Positions 1 to 6,050 of a DNA stretch of 7,008 nucleotides are shown one piece after another. Source of the DNA: an uncultured Christensenellaceae bacterium (lineage in GTDB: Bacteria > Bacillota > Clostridia > Christensenellales > Pumilibacteraceae); assembly GCA_910588315.1 (NCBI GenBank), contig CAJUQF010000082.1:1-7008 (forward strand). The letters are read 5' to 3'. The translations under genes and the position numbers were made by a program. The notes below the pieces were generated by a model that was not told where the DNA came from, made no database searches, and saw nothing but the letters and a program-made list of their open reading frames with translations. Position 1 is the first letter of the stretch; every line of letters starts with the position of its first letter.

Positions 1-3000
1 ACCTATATCGTCGCTGCTCGTTGCCGAATTGGTGAAATACACGGCGTTGAACGAATCTTTACCGTAATCGTCCTTAGTATCTTTTTTATCGGTATAAATA
101 ACGTCGTAATTGCTTATATCCTGATAATCGTTGGCTTTTGCGAGCGTAGTCTTGAGTTCGTTGATATACACGTACTCGTCGTTATTGAGCGAGATCGTAT
201 TATCGACTTGACCACTATCGTTGGCGCCGGTCAAAACGGTCTTATAAGCGACATTGACATTGAATTCGAGCGATCTGCTCTTGCCGTACACCGTCGCGAC
301 AAAGCGCACCGCACCGGAGCCCGACGAAATGGGCGTTATTACAAGCTGCGATCTGTTATCGCCGGAAATGCTTATATCGAATACGTTCGGCGCGGAATTT
401 TTGACGTCTGTAATGACGATATCCGCTTTGACGTTGGCTTCGGCGTCCGGCGAGTCGTTCAATCCGGTAATGGAAAGGAACGGTTCGCGGCTGTTAGCCA
501 CACCGTTGAGATTGCCGTCCCAAACGTCTATGACCTGCGTTTTGGTTATTGTATCCAGCACCTGCGGCGCACGGCTGTTTTTAACAAGATCGAAAGATAT
601 GATGTTGGGGAACTCGAGAGTAAGCAGTATCTTCTCGTTATCGTCTGTGAACTTACCGTCCGTTCCCGATACGGCAAAACGCTGTATCGTGACGGTAAAG
701 TTTATAGGCGAACCCGTCGTAGGCGCTACGACTATTTCACGGTTTGAAAGTTTTACCGGCACTTTGCCGCTGCTTCCGGCATTGTCCGAGAATTTATCGG
801 TAAACTTTTGCAGCTCGCTGTTTGCGGCGCTGTCGTTGAACGTGAAGTATATATAATCGGTCGCGGAATAATTCATGAATCTGCTCAAAGGCAAAGTCAT
901 GCTCTTTCCGACGTACAGTTTATCTTCGATTATAACTGTCTTTTCGTTTACGGGGGTTTCTTTCTTTCCTTCCGATGTCACGCCGGTCTTTTTGCCGTAT
1001 ACGCTTTCGTCGTCTTTAAAGCGCAAAGAGCGTTGAGCGAAAACCGATATAAGTCTCGACATCTTCGACGTAGGATCGTTGATCGCCGCAACCGGAGCAG
1101 TCGAACCGTGCGCGGTGATAGTCTTTGCCTGTATACGCGCGCTTACATACGGCGCGCCGCTCGTCGTTTTATATCCGCCTATAGCGGTTTCGTTATCTTC
1201 ATTGACGGTATACTGTATCGCGCCCGTCGTTTGAAGAGCTTCGAACTGAATGATATCGTAACTGAACGAGAATACTTTTGTTTCCTCGTTGTACGCGATA
1301 TTATATAAGCCGTATATGTTTTTAAAATCTGTATCTATCGCCGAAAGTTTCGCTGCGTTTACGAGCGTTTCGTAAGTCGGAAGAGCATCATACCCCGGCT
1401 CGCCTTCCTTTATCGAATCGGGATTGATTTTGGCGCCGAGATCCAATTCGACGTTGATAGTCATCGGCTTTGCGACGATCGCGGACGCATTGGCGCCGGC
1501 ACCGGCGCCAAGCAGGGTTATGCCGTTGCTCGTATCGAGCTTGACCCTGTCCGCATCGCGGTCTTTAAACAAAAACTGATACTTATTATTGTATTTCTGA
1601 GAAGCGACGTCGACTTTTTGACCGTCTTCCATGTAATTCAAATAATAGTCCAAATTACCGGGATCTATTTTGTTAGAGTCGGGGAAGCCTTTGTCGCCGC
1701 CGTTGGAACGCGTAATGGACGACTTGATATAAGCCTTGACCGTAGCGTCGACGTTGCCGCTGTTAGCGATGAATTTGATAAGTTCGTCCATACCGTCGGA
1801 AACGTTTTGTAATGCGATGGAATAGAATCTGTTATACGAGTTGTTGGGATCGAGAAGAGGTATACTGCTGTTACCCGTGCCGATGCCGGTATCCGCATCG
1901 ATATCGCCCATGAACGATTCGTAGTTTATGACGGACGGCGTGTCTTCTATCTCGAAATCCAAAGTGCAGCGTTTGTGATCGTAATAAATAGCCTTATCGT
2001 CGGCATTTTCCTTACCGGTAACTTTATCGTAACCATTATAACGCGCAATATTGAACTCGACCGTTACTTTCTTGCCTTTAGACGAACGAACGGGCGTGAT
2101 CTTAATGCCTATGCCGTTGCCGGCCGCATCGTACACGAATTCGAACGCAAACATATTGTTGCGCTGAGCTTCGGTCATTATTTTACCGTCATAGATAAAT
2201 ACCGGAGCATAAAATTCGGCTTTGTTCTCCAGCGTAAGCGTTGCGCCGTCAAGGTCATCAACGGCTTTGAGATTCGATGCCTTCTGATATGTTATATTTG
2301 CGTCGCCGGCATTTGCACCGAGTATCCGATATGCGTCGCCGATGCGGTTGGTTTTTACAAACGTCTTATAACGTCCCTGCGCCCATTCGCCTTCCGACTT
2401 TGTACCGTTGACCATTACGGTCTCGGCTTGCGTCGAATTCCATACATAGAAGATACCGTTACCGAGCTCCGGTTCATACGTCGCCGCGCCCTCCTGCTCT
2501 TCGGGAAGCGTAAATACGACGTTGTTGGGAGTTTCGACAGTCCAATTATCGATAGGCGTACCCGTTTTGTCGACAAAGCTGTCATATATATACTGCTCGT
2601 ATCCGCTCGCGGTCTTTGTTATACGAACAAGTTTACCGCGGACCGTAACGGCAAAAATATTATTACCGTAACCGGAATAAACCGCGGTGAATTTCTCTTC
2701 CTTAGCCGTATCCGTGACATTACCGAAAACTATCCTCTCCAACGCACCGGCGTTAGCGTCGACAGTCTGCGGCGTTTCCGTATCCCATACATCGGAACTG
2801 TTACCCCACACGTAAAGGTCTCCGTCCGTGGTAATAGCGCCAGAGATATACTGCGAGCCGTTTTTAACGTCGTCTACAAAAGCATCCGAATCCAAGGTGG
2901 CGTCTAACATCGCCTTATTGCGGCGCGTAAGCTGTTTGCCTGCGGCGACCGTAGAGAATTTCTTATTATCTTTTTTTATTTCGATCAACGCCGGACTGTT

Positions 3001-4569
3001 GGGCGTATCGGCGATACTTGCGGCAAGCTGACCGTAAGTATTGTCGCCCCAACCGTAGAGTTTATCGCCCGAAATGCCGTAACCGATATCGTTACCCAAT
3101 GCAACGGCGAACCTTATAGGAGTCGCCGCAGAAAGATTATCTCCGTACGTCGAAAGCTTGGATGTCGCGGATTGAGCGCCGATTATATAATCCGCCGCAC
3201 TAACCGCATAAGTAAGAGCAGAAGTATGTTTTTGCCGCGCATAATATCTTTCTTTATCGAAACCGGTAAACGGATCTTCGTCGGCCCTAGAACCGTTGGC
3301 GCCGGCAATAGCGTTATTGAATATATACGTAGAAGTTTCCGAACTTTCGCCTTTCACGGTGTACTTGATATTCGAAACCGCAGAACCGGGGACAGGGTCG
3401 CCCGTTCCTGTAGTCGGAAGATTGCCCGACACCAAATTAGACGCTGCGGGCGACACTACGTTCATGGTATTTGTAACGTTATATACTTCGGTTATAGTGT
3501 CATCGCTATTCGACTGTTTTGTCAACGCCGCGGAATTCAAAAAGTTTTTGCCGCGAATCTGCAACGAAGTAGTACCCGTTCCGATATAAGTCCCGTTTAC
3601 GCCTACGGTATAACCGCCCGCCACAACGGACACTCCTTCCGTATCGCTTGCATACGGAGTCATATATAATCTGCGGGCCGTAAAGCCGCCGTATAATACT
3701 CCCGAACTGGATGTGGTATGTTCGTAATAATCGCCCTCGTTAGATATCGAGTTTACGATCGAATACATCAACGAACCCCAAACAAAAGTGGCGTAATAAT
3801 TTCCCTGTGCCGCTTTGCTGCCCTTATAATCGACGGACTGCATAACTATATAGTTATATTCGCCTGCGGCAATATCGATATCATTCCTGACTATATTGCC
3901 GGTCGGGATCAAAGTATTTAAGTAAACGTTGTTGCTGGTTCCGGAAACATAATAGTTATAATTTATAATGTAAGGCGTATACCAGTTTGATTCTAACTCA
4001 AAATTTCTGAGAAGCAAATAATGCGTCTGTTCTTCCACGGAGCTTTCGCCCATCGTTACATCTCTGTGACCTGTTCCGTCCTGTCCCCAAGTATATATAT
4101 AACCTTTTTCCGTGATGAACGCCGCCGTAGTACGCGTCGCTACTATCTTCTTTATTCTGTCATCGGACTTTTTATCATGATAGCTGTTTCCCGCAGTTTT
4201 GTCATCCCATTTCAGCTGCCCGCTTAAACCGGGTCCCACCCTGAAGTTGAAGTCTATTTCGGTGGGAGTAGTCGAATAGTAATCTCCGAGCGTCGCATTA
4301 TTCGCAGTGTTGCCGCCCTGACTGCTGTCTTTGAGACTCCAACCGTAAAGCTTTCTATCGTAAGTCAAACCTATGGCAAAGTCTTCGCCGGCAGCGACCT
4401 GTACAAACCGTATGCCGGGCTCTACCTGCGCGGAATTAAGCGGGACTTCCGGATCGTCGGCGCGCACCGCCGGAAATCCGAATGACAGAATCGCGCATAA
4501 GATGAGTGCCGTTGCTGCGACAAACGACACAAAACGTGTTTTCCAAGTATTTTGTTTTGACGATTTCAT
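1..4569 (-). CDS. Giant secreted RCC1-propeller / Ig-like repeat protein (3' end outside window)
   Basis: The frame is open for 1523 codons from the ATG at 4569 to the window edge, with no in-frame stop, so the C-terminus is missing. Residues 1-37 form a Sec signal peptide. Residues 55-710 hold degenerate RCC1 blades, recognisable by the turn hydrophobic-Y-x-W-G after a G-x-hydrophobic strand: LYGW at 74-77, IYTWG at 158-162, FVWG at 262-265, LYGWGDNTYGQLA at 504-516, LYVWG at 585-589, YVW at 708-710. A possible IPT/TIG-like domain (about 315-418) lies between the third and fourth blades. From about residue 776 there are repeated beta-rich modules resembling bacterial Ig/cadherin-like domains. 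After signal cleavage I find only one cysteine (C868), which fits an exported protein. The gene is monocistronic at its 5' end and divergent from serC. RCC1 propellers usually bind proteins or other ligands, but the partner here is unknown. I do not recognise a named family, and the anchor type cannot be seen. Confidence 0.9.
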   Translation of the reverse strand, partial: MKSSKQNTWKTRFVSFVAATALILCAILSFGFPAVRADDPEVPLNSAQVEPGIRFVQVAAGEDFAIGLTYDRKLYGWSLKDSSQGGNTANNATLGDYYSTTPTEIDFNFRVGPGLSGQLKWDDKTAGNSYHDKKSDDRIKKIVATRTTAAFITEKGYIYTWGQDGTGHRDVTMGESSVEEQTHYLLLRNFELESNWYTPYIINYNYYVSGTSNNVYLNTLIPTGNIVRNDIDIAAGEYNYIVMQSVDYKGSKAAQGNYYATFVWGSLMYSIVNSISNEGDYYEHTTSSSGVLYGGFTARRLYMTPYASDTEGVSVVAGGYTVGVNGTYIGTGTTSLQIRGKNFLNSAALTKQSNSDDTITEVYNVTNTMNVVSPAASNLVSGNLPTTGTGDPVPGSAVSNIKYTVKGESSETSTYIFNNAIAGANGSRADEDPFTGFDKERYYARQKHTSALTYAVSAADYIIGAQSATSKLSTYGDNLSAATPIRFAVALGNDIGYGISGDKLYGWGDNTYGQLAASIADTPNSPALIEIKKDNKKFSTVAAGKQLTRRNKAMLDATLDSDAFVDDVKNGSQYISGAITTDGDLYVWGNSSDVWDTETPQTVDANAGALERIVFGNVTDTAKEEKFTAVYSGYGNNIFAVTVRGKLVRITKTASGYEQYIYDSFVDKTGTPIDNWTVETPNNVVFTLPEEQEGAATYEPELGNGIFYVWNSTQAETVMVNGTKSEGEWAQGRYKTFVKTNRIGDAYRILGANAGDANITYQKASNLKAVDDLDGATLTLENKAEFYAPVFIYDGKIMTEAQRNNMFAFEFVYDAAGNGIGIKITPVRSSKGKKVTVEFNIARYNGYDKVTGKENADDKAIYYDHKRCTLDFEIEDTPSVINYESFMGDIDADTGIGTGNSSIPLLDPNNSYNRFYSIALQNVSDGMDELIKFIANSGNVDATVKAYIKSSITRSNGGDKGFPDSNKIDPGNLDYYLNYMEDGQKVDVASQKYNNKYQFLFKDRDADRVKLDTSNGITLLGAGAGANASAIVAKPMTINVELDLGAKINPDSIKEGEPGYDALPTYETLVNAAKLSAIDTDFKNIYGLYNIAYNEETKVFSFSYDIIQFEALQTTGAIQYTVNEDNETAIGGYKTTSGAPYVSARIQAKTITAHGSTAPVAAINDPTSKMSRLISVFAQRSLRFKDDESVYGKKTGVTSEGKKETPVNEKTVIIEDKLYVGKSMTLPLSRFMNYSATDYIYFTFNDSAANSELQKFTDKFSDNAGSSGKVPVKLSNREIVVAPTTGSPINFTVTIQRFAVSGTDGKFTDDNEKILLTLEFPNIISFDLVKNSRAPQVLDTITKTQVIDVWDGNLNGVANSREPFLSITGLNDSPDAEANVKADIVITDVKNSAPNVFDISISGDNRSQLVITPISSGSGAVRFVATVYGKSRSLEFNVNVAYKTVLTGANDSGQVDNTISLNNDEYVYINELKTTLAKANDYQDISNYDVIYTDKKDTKDDYGKDSFNAVYFTNSATSSDDIG
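247..2244 (-). repeat. Repeated Ig/cadherin-like beta modules in the C-terminal half
   Basis: At least four segments share a layout: an opening strand, a Y/F-x-F-x-F strand, a turn, an L-x-hydrophobic-T-P-like strand, then a final F-x-V-x-V strand. They are residues 776-844 (FAFEF, IKITP, VTVEFNI), 980-1046 (YQFLF, ITLLG, MTINVEL), 1210-1300 (YIYFTF, IVVAP, NFTVTI) and 1384-1441 (FDISI, LVITP, LEFNVNV). A fifth module probably starts near residue 1448 and is cut by the window edge. The clearest pair is IKITPVRSSKGKKVTV and LVITPISSGSGAV. Such modules commonly act as spacers or adhesive stalks in bacterial surface proteins. Boundaries are approximate, and the homology between modules is inferred from pattern, not alignment. 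Confidence 0.5.
1490..1511. repeat. 22-bp GC-rich inverted repeat inside the giant gene
   Basis: TTGGCGCCGG (1490-1499) and its exact reverse complement CCGGCGCCAA (1502-1511) flank the two bases CA. On the minus strand it encodes L-G-A-G-A-G-A-N (residues 1020-1027), with alternating GGC and GCC codons producing the symmetry. It is probably a by-product of the Gly-Ala repeat, though it could fold as a strong hairpin in single-stranded DNA or mRNA. Confidence 0.55.
2620..4407 (-). repeat. RCC1-like beta-propeller blade region
   Basis: Candidate blades, by protein residue: 55-83 (FVQVAAGEDFAIGL then LYGW), 138-168 (IYTWG), 230-270 (IAAGEYNYIV then FVWG), 484-516 (best match, ending WGDNTYGQLA), 538-592 (FSTVAAG then TTDGDLYVWG) and 626-650 (FTAVYSGYGNNIFAV, no Trp). 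A weak seventh may end at YVW 708-710, just beyond this span. Stretches such as STTPTEIDF after blade 1 and ETPQTV after blade 5 resemble the linker that follows an RCC1 turn. Blade spacing is irregular because of long insertions, so a closed seven-bladed propeller is an inference. The turn signature itself is clearly visible. Confidence 0.75.
3316..3627 (-). other. Possible IPT/TIG-like domain inserted between blades
   Basis: Residues about 315-418 contain a Gly/Thr-rich stretch, then TTSLQIRGKNF (333-343), then TITEVYNVTNTMNVVSP (358-374), then a hydrophilic Gly/Pro-rich loop and KYTVKGESSETSTYIF (402-417). This order resembles IPT/TIG folds: a strand with a G-x-x-F turn, a strand ending before Pro, and a final Tyr/Phe strand. 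Bacterial surface proteins often combine such domains with RCC1 repeats. The match was made by eye and is weak; it could be another Ig-like fold or a simple loop insertion. Confidence 0.4.
4459..4569 (-). other. Sec signal peptide of the giant protein (residues 1-37)
   Basis: The n-region carries positive charge (K2, K5, K10, R12). A hydrophobic core follows from F13 to about F32, and then a short c-region, P-A-V-R-A, before D38-D39. The V-x-A pattern at 35-37 suggests cleavage by signal peptidase I after A37. C25 lies inside the core, but the preceding L-I-L does not fit a lipobox (which needs G, A or S before the cysteine), so lipidation is unlikely. Confidence 0.88.
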
Positions 4570-4582
4570 CACGGTAATCGTA

Positions 4583-4588
4583 CCCTCT
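4583..4588 (-). promoter_or_regulatory. Ribosome binding site of the giant protein; possible GTG-ATG tandem start
   Basis: Read on the minus strand, AGAGGG lies 13 nt before the ATG at 4569, longer than the usual 5-9 nt. An in-frame GTG at 4572-4570 immediately precedes the ATG and would reduce the gap to 10 nt. I chose ATG because it gives an ordinary Met-Lys signal peptide start; the GTG would add one residue only. Confidence 0.5.
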
Positions 4589-4623
4589 TGTGAATGTATT
4601 GCCTCGTTACATGCGGCTGCTAG

Positions 4624-4646
4624 GTCGAATATGTACACTATTCGAC
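4624..4646. promoter_or_regulatory. 8-bp-arm inverted repeat in the leader of the giant-protein gene
   Basis: GTCGAATA (4624-4631) and its exact reverse complement TATTCGAC (4639-4646) flank a 7-base centre containing GTAC. The dyad lies about 16 bases downstream of the -10 of the leftward promoter, from about +10 to +32 of the predicted transcript. It could be a repressor operator or, in RNA, an 8-bp stem with a 7-nt loop near the 5' end that protects the messenger. It has no following U-run on either strand, so it is not a typical terminator. Confidence 0.6.
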
Positions 4647-4661
4647 ATTATTCATTTAGTA

Positions 4662-4690
4662 ATTATAATACATTTGCTTGTCGTTGTCAA
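4662..4690 (-). promoter_or_regulatory. Perfect-consensus sigma-A promoter for the giant-protein gene
   Basis: On the minus strand, TTGACA (4690-4685) and TATAAT (4667-4662) are separated by exactly 17 bp, an exact match to both consensus hexamers. Transcription should begin near 4655, giving a leader of about 86 nt before the ATG at 4569. Such a strong promoter followed at once by a dyad suggests high expression with possible repression; the regulation is inference. Confidence 0.85.
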
Positions 4691-4700
4691 TATAAACCGC

Positions 4701-4724
4701 CCCAAAAAAGCTATATTTTTTGGG
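4701..4724. repeat. 9-bp-arm inverted repeat between the divergent promoters
   Basis: CCCAAAAAA (4701-4709) and its exact reverse complement TTTTTTGGG (4716-4724) flank the hexamer GCTATA. The right-hand end is about 108 bases upstream of the serC -35, and the left-hand end is 11 bases upstream of the leftward -35. An AT-rich stem with three terminal GC pairs is a poor classical terminator. The A-tract and T-tract could act as an UP-like or bent element, or as a regulator site. Confidence 0.5.
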
Positions 4725-4824
4725 TTATATTCATAGTTTATTCACATTTGAGTACATTTATAAAGGTAAAAACAGTGTGTTTTCGAGAAAAACGGTATTT
4801 TTTGTGTTTTAACCCATATATAAA

Positions 4825-4834
4825 CAATCGATTG
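4825..4834. promoter_or_regulatory. Palindrome overlapping the serC -35
   Basis: CAATCGATTG is a perfect 10-bp palindrome. It extends imperfectly to 4822-4837, where two of three further pairs match. It overlaps the serC -35 hexamer by three bases, so a protein bound there would compete with RNA polymerase. A palindrome of this length can occur by chance in AT-rich DNA. Confidence 0.35.
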
Positions 4835-4860
4835 ATTTTTACCGTATTTCGTGTTATACT
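4832..4860 (+). promoter_or_regulatory. serC promoter (sigma-A type, extended -10)
   Basis: TTGATT (4832-4837) and TATACT (4855-4860) are 17 bp apart, and TG at 4852-4853 forms an extended -10. Transcription should start near 4867, giving a short leader of about 35 nt. This promoter probably drives serC and serA together, since I see no terminator or clear promoter between them. Confidence 0.75.
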
Positions 4861-4891
4861 TATGAAGCGATATAAATAAAATACGAGTTTT

Positions 4892-4896
4892 AGGAG
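4892..4896 (+). promoter_or_regulatory. serC ribosome binding site
   Basis: AGGAG lies 5 nt before the ATG at 4902. It fixes the start, which also gives the usual family N-terminus (M-R-V-Y-N-F-S-A-G-P). Confidence 0.85.
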
Positions 4897-4901
4897 TTTT
4901 T

Positions 4902-5987
4902 ATGAGAGTCTACAATTTTTCCGCAGGTCCGGGCATGCTGCCTATCGAAGTCTTGGAAAAAGTCAAGAGCGGTCTTACCGACTACGAAAACAGCGGTATG
5001 TCCGTTATGGAAATGAGCCACCGCTCCAAACCTTACGAGAAGATCAACGACAGAGTTACGGCGCTCATGCGCGAGCTTATGAACGTTCCCGATAACTATG
5101 ATATTTTATTCGTTCAGGGCGGCGCGACCAATCAATTTTCCGCCGTTCCGCTCAATATCGGCACGGTTAACCGTAAAGCCGATTACGTTGTTACCGGTAA
5201 TTTTGCCAAAAACGCGTACAAGGAAGGCGCGGTTCATCTCGACGCGGCGATCGCGGCGTCGTCGGAAGACAAAAACTTTACATACATTCCGAAACTCAAA
5301 CCGGATATGTTCCGCAAGGACGCGGACTTCGTGCATATCTGTTACAACAATACTATATTCGGCACACAGTACGACGCAGCACCCGACACCGCGGGTATCC
5401 CGCTCGTCGCCGATATGTCGTCGATGATACTCAGCCGCGAAGTAAACGTTTCGGACTTTGCGCTCATCTATGCCGGGGCGCAGAAGAATATAGGTCCCGC
5501 CGGTGTGACTGTCGTCATAGTGCGTCACGATCTCACCGACCGCGCCGATCCCAAATGCCCGGTAATGCTGCGCTACGATAACCAAGTCAAAAACAAGAGT
5601 TTATACAATACGCCGCCCTGCTTTTCCACATATATCGTTATGGAAGTTTTGCAATACCTTAAAGACCGCGGCGGCGTGACTGCAATACAAAAAATAAATG
5701 AAGCGAAAGCGAAAAAGCTTTACGACTATATCGACTGTTCCGATTTCTATACCAATTCGGTAAAAAAATCCGACCGTTCCATTATGAACGTGCCGTTTGT
5801 CTCGCCGTCGCCCGAACTCGACGCCGAGTTTATTGCAGGCGCTGCGGAGAACGGGCTGGTCTCGCTTAAAGGGCATCGGCTCGTAGGCGGCATGCGCGCG
5901 TCCATATACAATGCCATGCCTCCGGAAGGCGTCGATAAGCTCATCGAATTCATGGATAAGTTCGCAAAATCGCACAAAAACGCATAA
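4902..5987 (+). CDS. serC: Phosphoserine aminotransferase
   Basis: This PLP-dependent cytoplasmic enzyme makes O-phosphoserine and 2-oxoglutarate from 3-phosphohydroxypyruvate and glutamate, the second step of serine synthesis. In many bacteria it also acts in pyridoxal-phosphate synthesis. At 361 residues it has the normal family length. Visible hallmarks are YNFSAGPGMLP (4-14), GMSVMEMSHRSK (32-43) with substrate-binding H40-R41, QGGATNQF (72-79) at the cofactor phosphate, D171 in VADMSS, the Schiff-base lysine K195 in YAGAQKNIGPAG (190-201), YNTPPC (235-240), and KGHRLVGGMRASIYNAMP near the C-terminus. One oddity is TGNFAKNA (98-105): F101 sits where most family members have the Trp that stacks on the PLP ring. 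The change is aromatic to aromatic, so activity is still likely. The gene has its own promoter and Shine-Dalgarno site, and serA follows 63 bases downstream in a probable operon. Confidence 0.96.
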   Translation: MRVYNFSAGPGMLPIEVLEKVKSGLTDYENSGMSVMEMSHRSKPYEKINDRVTALMRELMNVPDNYDILFVQGGATNQFSAVPLNIGTVNRKADYVVTGNFAKNAYKEGAVHLDAAIAASSEDKNFTYIPKLKPDMFRKDADFVHICYNNTIFGTQYDAAPDTAGIPLVADMSSMILSREVNVSDFALIYAGAQKNIGPAGVTVVIVRHDLTDRADPKCPVMLRYDNQVKNKSLYNTPPCFSTYIVMEVLQYLKDRGGVTAIQKINEAKAKKLYDYIDCSDFYTNSVKKSDRSIMNVPFVSPSPELDAEFIAGAAENGLVSLKGHRLVGGMRASIYNAMPPEGVDKLIEFMDKFAKSHKNA

Positions 5988-6050
5988 GTATAAAACGAGC
6001 TCGAAAGCACGGCACAAAAAGCCGAGATATATTTATTAAGGAAAACAATC
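5988..6050 (+). other. serC-serA spacer with serA ribosome binding site
   Basis: The 63-base spacer has no convincing terminator. It holds the 8-bp palindrome CGAGCTCG (5996-6003) and a weak 4-bp stem (6010-6013 with 6021-6024), neither followed by a T-run. AAGGA at 6038-6042 lies 8 nt before the serA ATG and decides that start. Co-transcription of the two genes is likely. Confidence 0.7.

Larger units (their letters stand above)
4570..4901. other. Divergent intergenic control region
   Basis: These 332 bases separate the starts of the giant-protein gene and serC and contain no supported gene. They hold a promoter for each direction, an 8-bp-arm dyad in the leftward leader, a 9-bp-arm inverted repeat between the promoters, and a palindrome at the serC -35. 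The stretch 4725-4821 is AT-rich; I see no RNA gene, T-box or riboswitch there. The serC leader would be only about 35 nt, which leaves no room for a leader-RNA switch after the promoter. Confidence 0.85.

Noticed and set aside
254..856. A 200-codon plus-strand open frame in a second register
   Set aside because: It lies wholly opposite the giant gene and shows no domain; the minus-strand frame has clear protein patterns here.
1975..2907. A 310-codon plus-strand open frame, with other plus-strand open frames across 208-4227
   Set aside because: Nearly all lie in exact antisense codon register with the giant gene and are open because that gene rarely uses TTA, CTA or TCA codons. Their translations are Arg/Tyr/Ile-rich with no recognisable domain.
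4480..4500. Lipoprotein signal at C25 of the giant protein
   Set aside because: The residues before the cysteine are L-I-L, which do not fit a lipobox, and a good signal peptidase I site follows at A37.
4373..4879. A 168-codon plus-strand open frame spanning the signal-peptide region and the intergenic region
   Set aside because: It runs opposite the signal peptide and through both promoters, and its second half reads AT-rich noncoding DNA.
6010..6024. Terminator or attenuator between serC and serA
   Set aside because: The stem is only 4 bp and no T-run follows.
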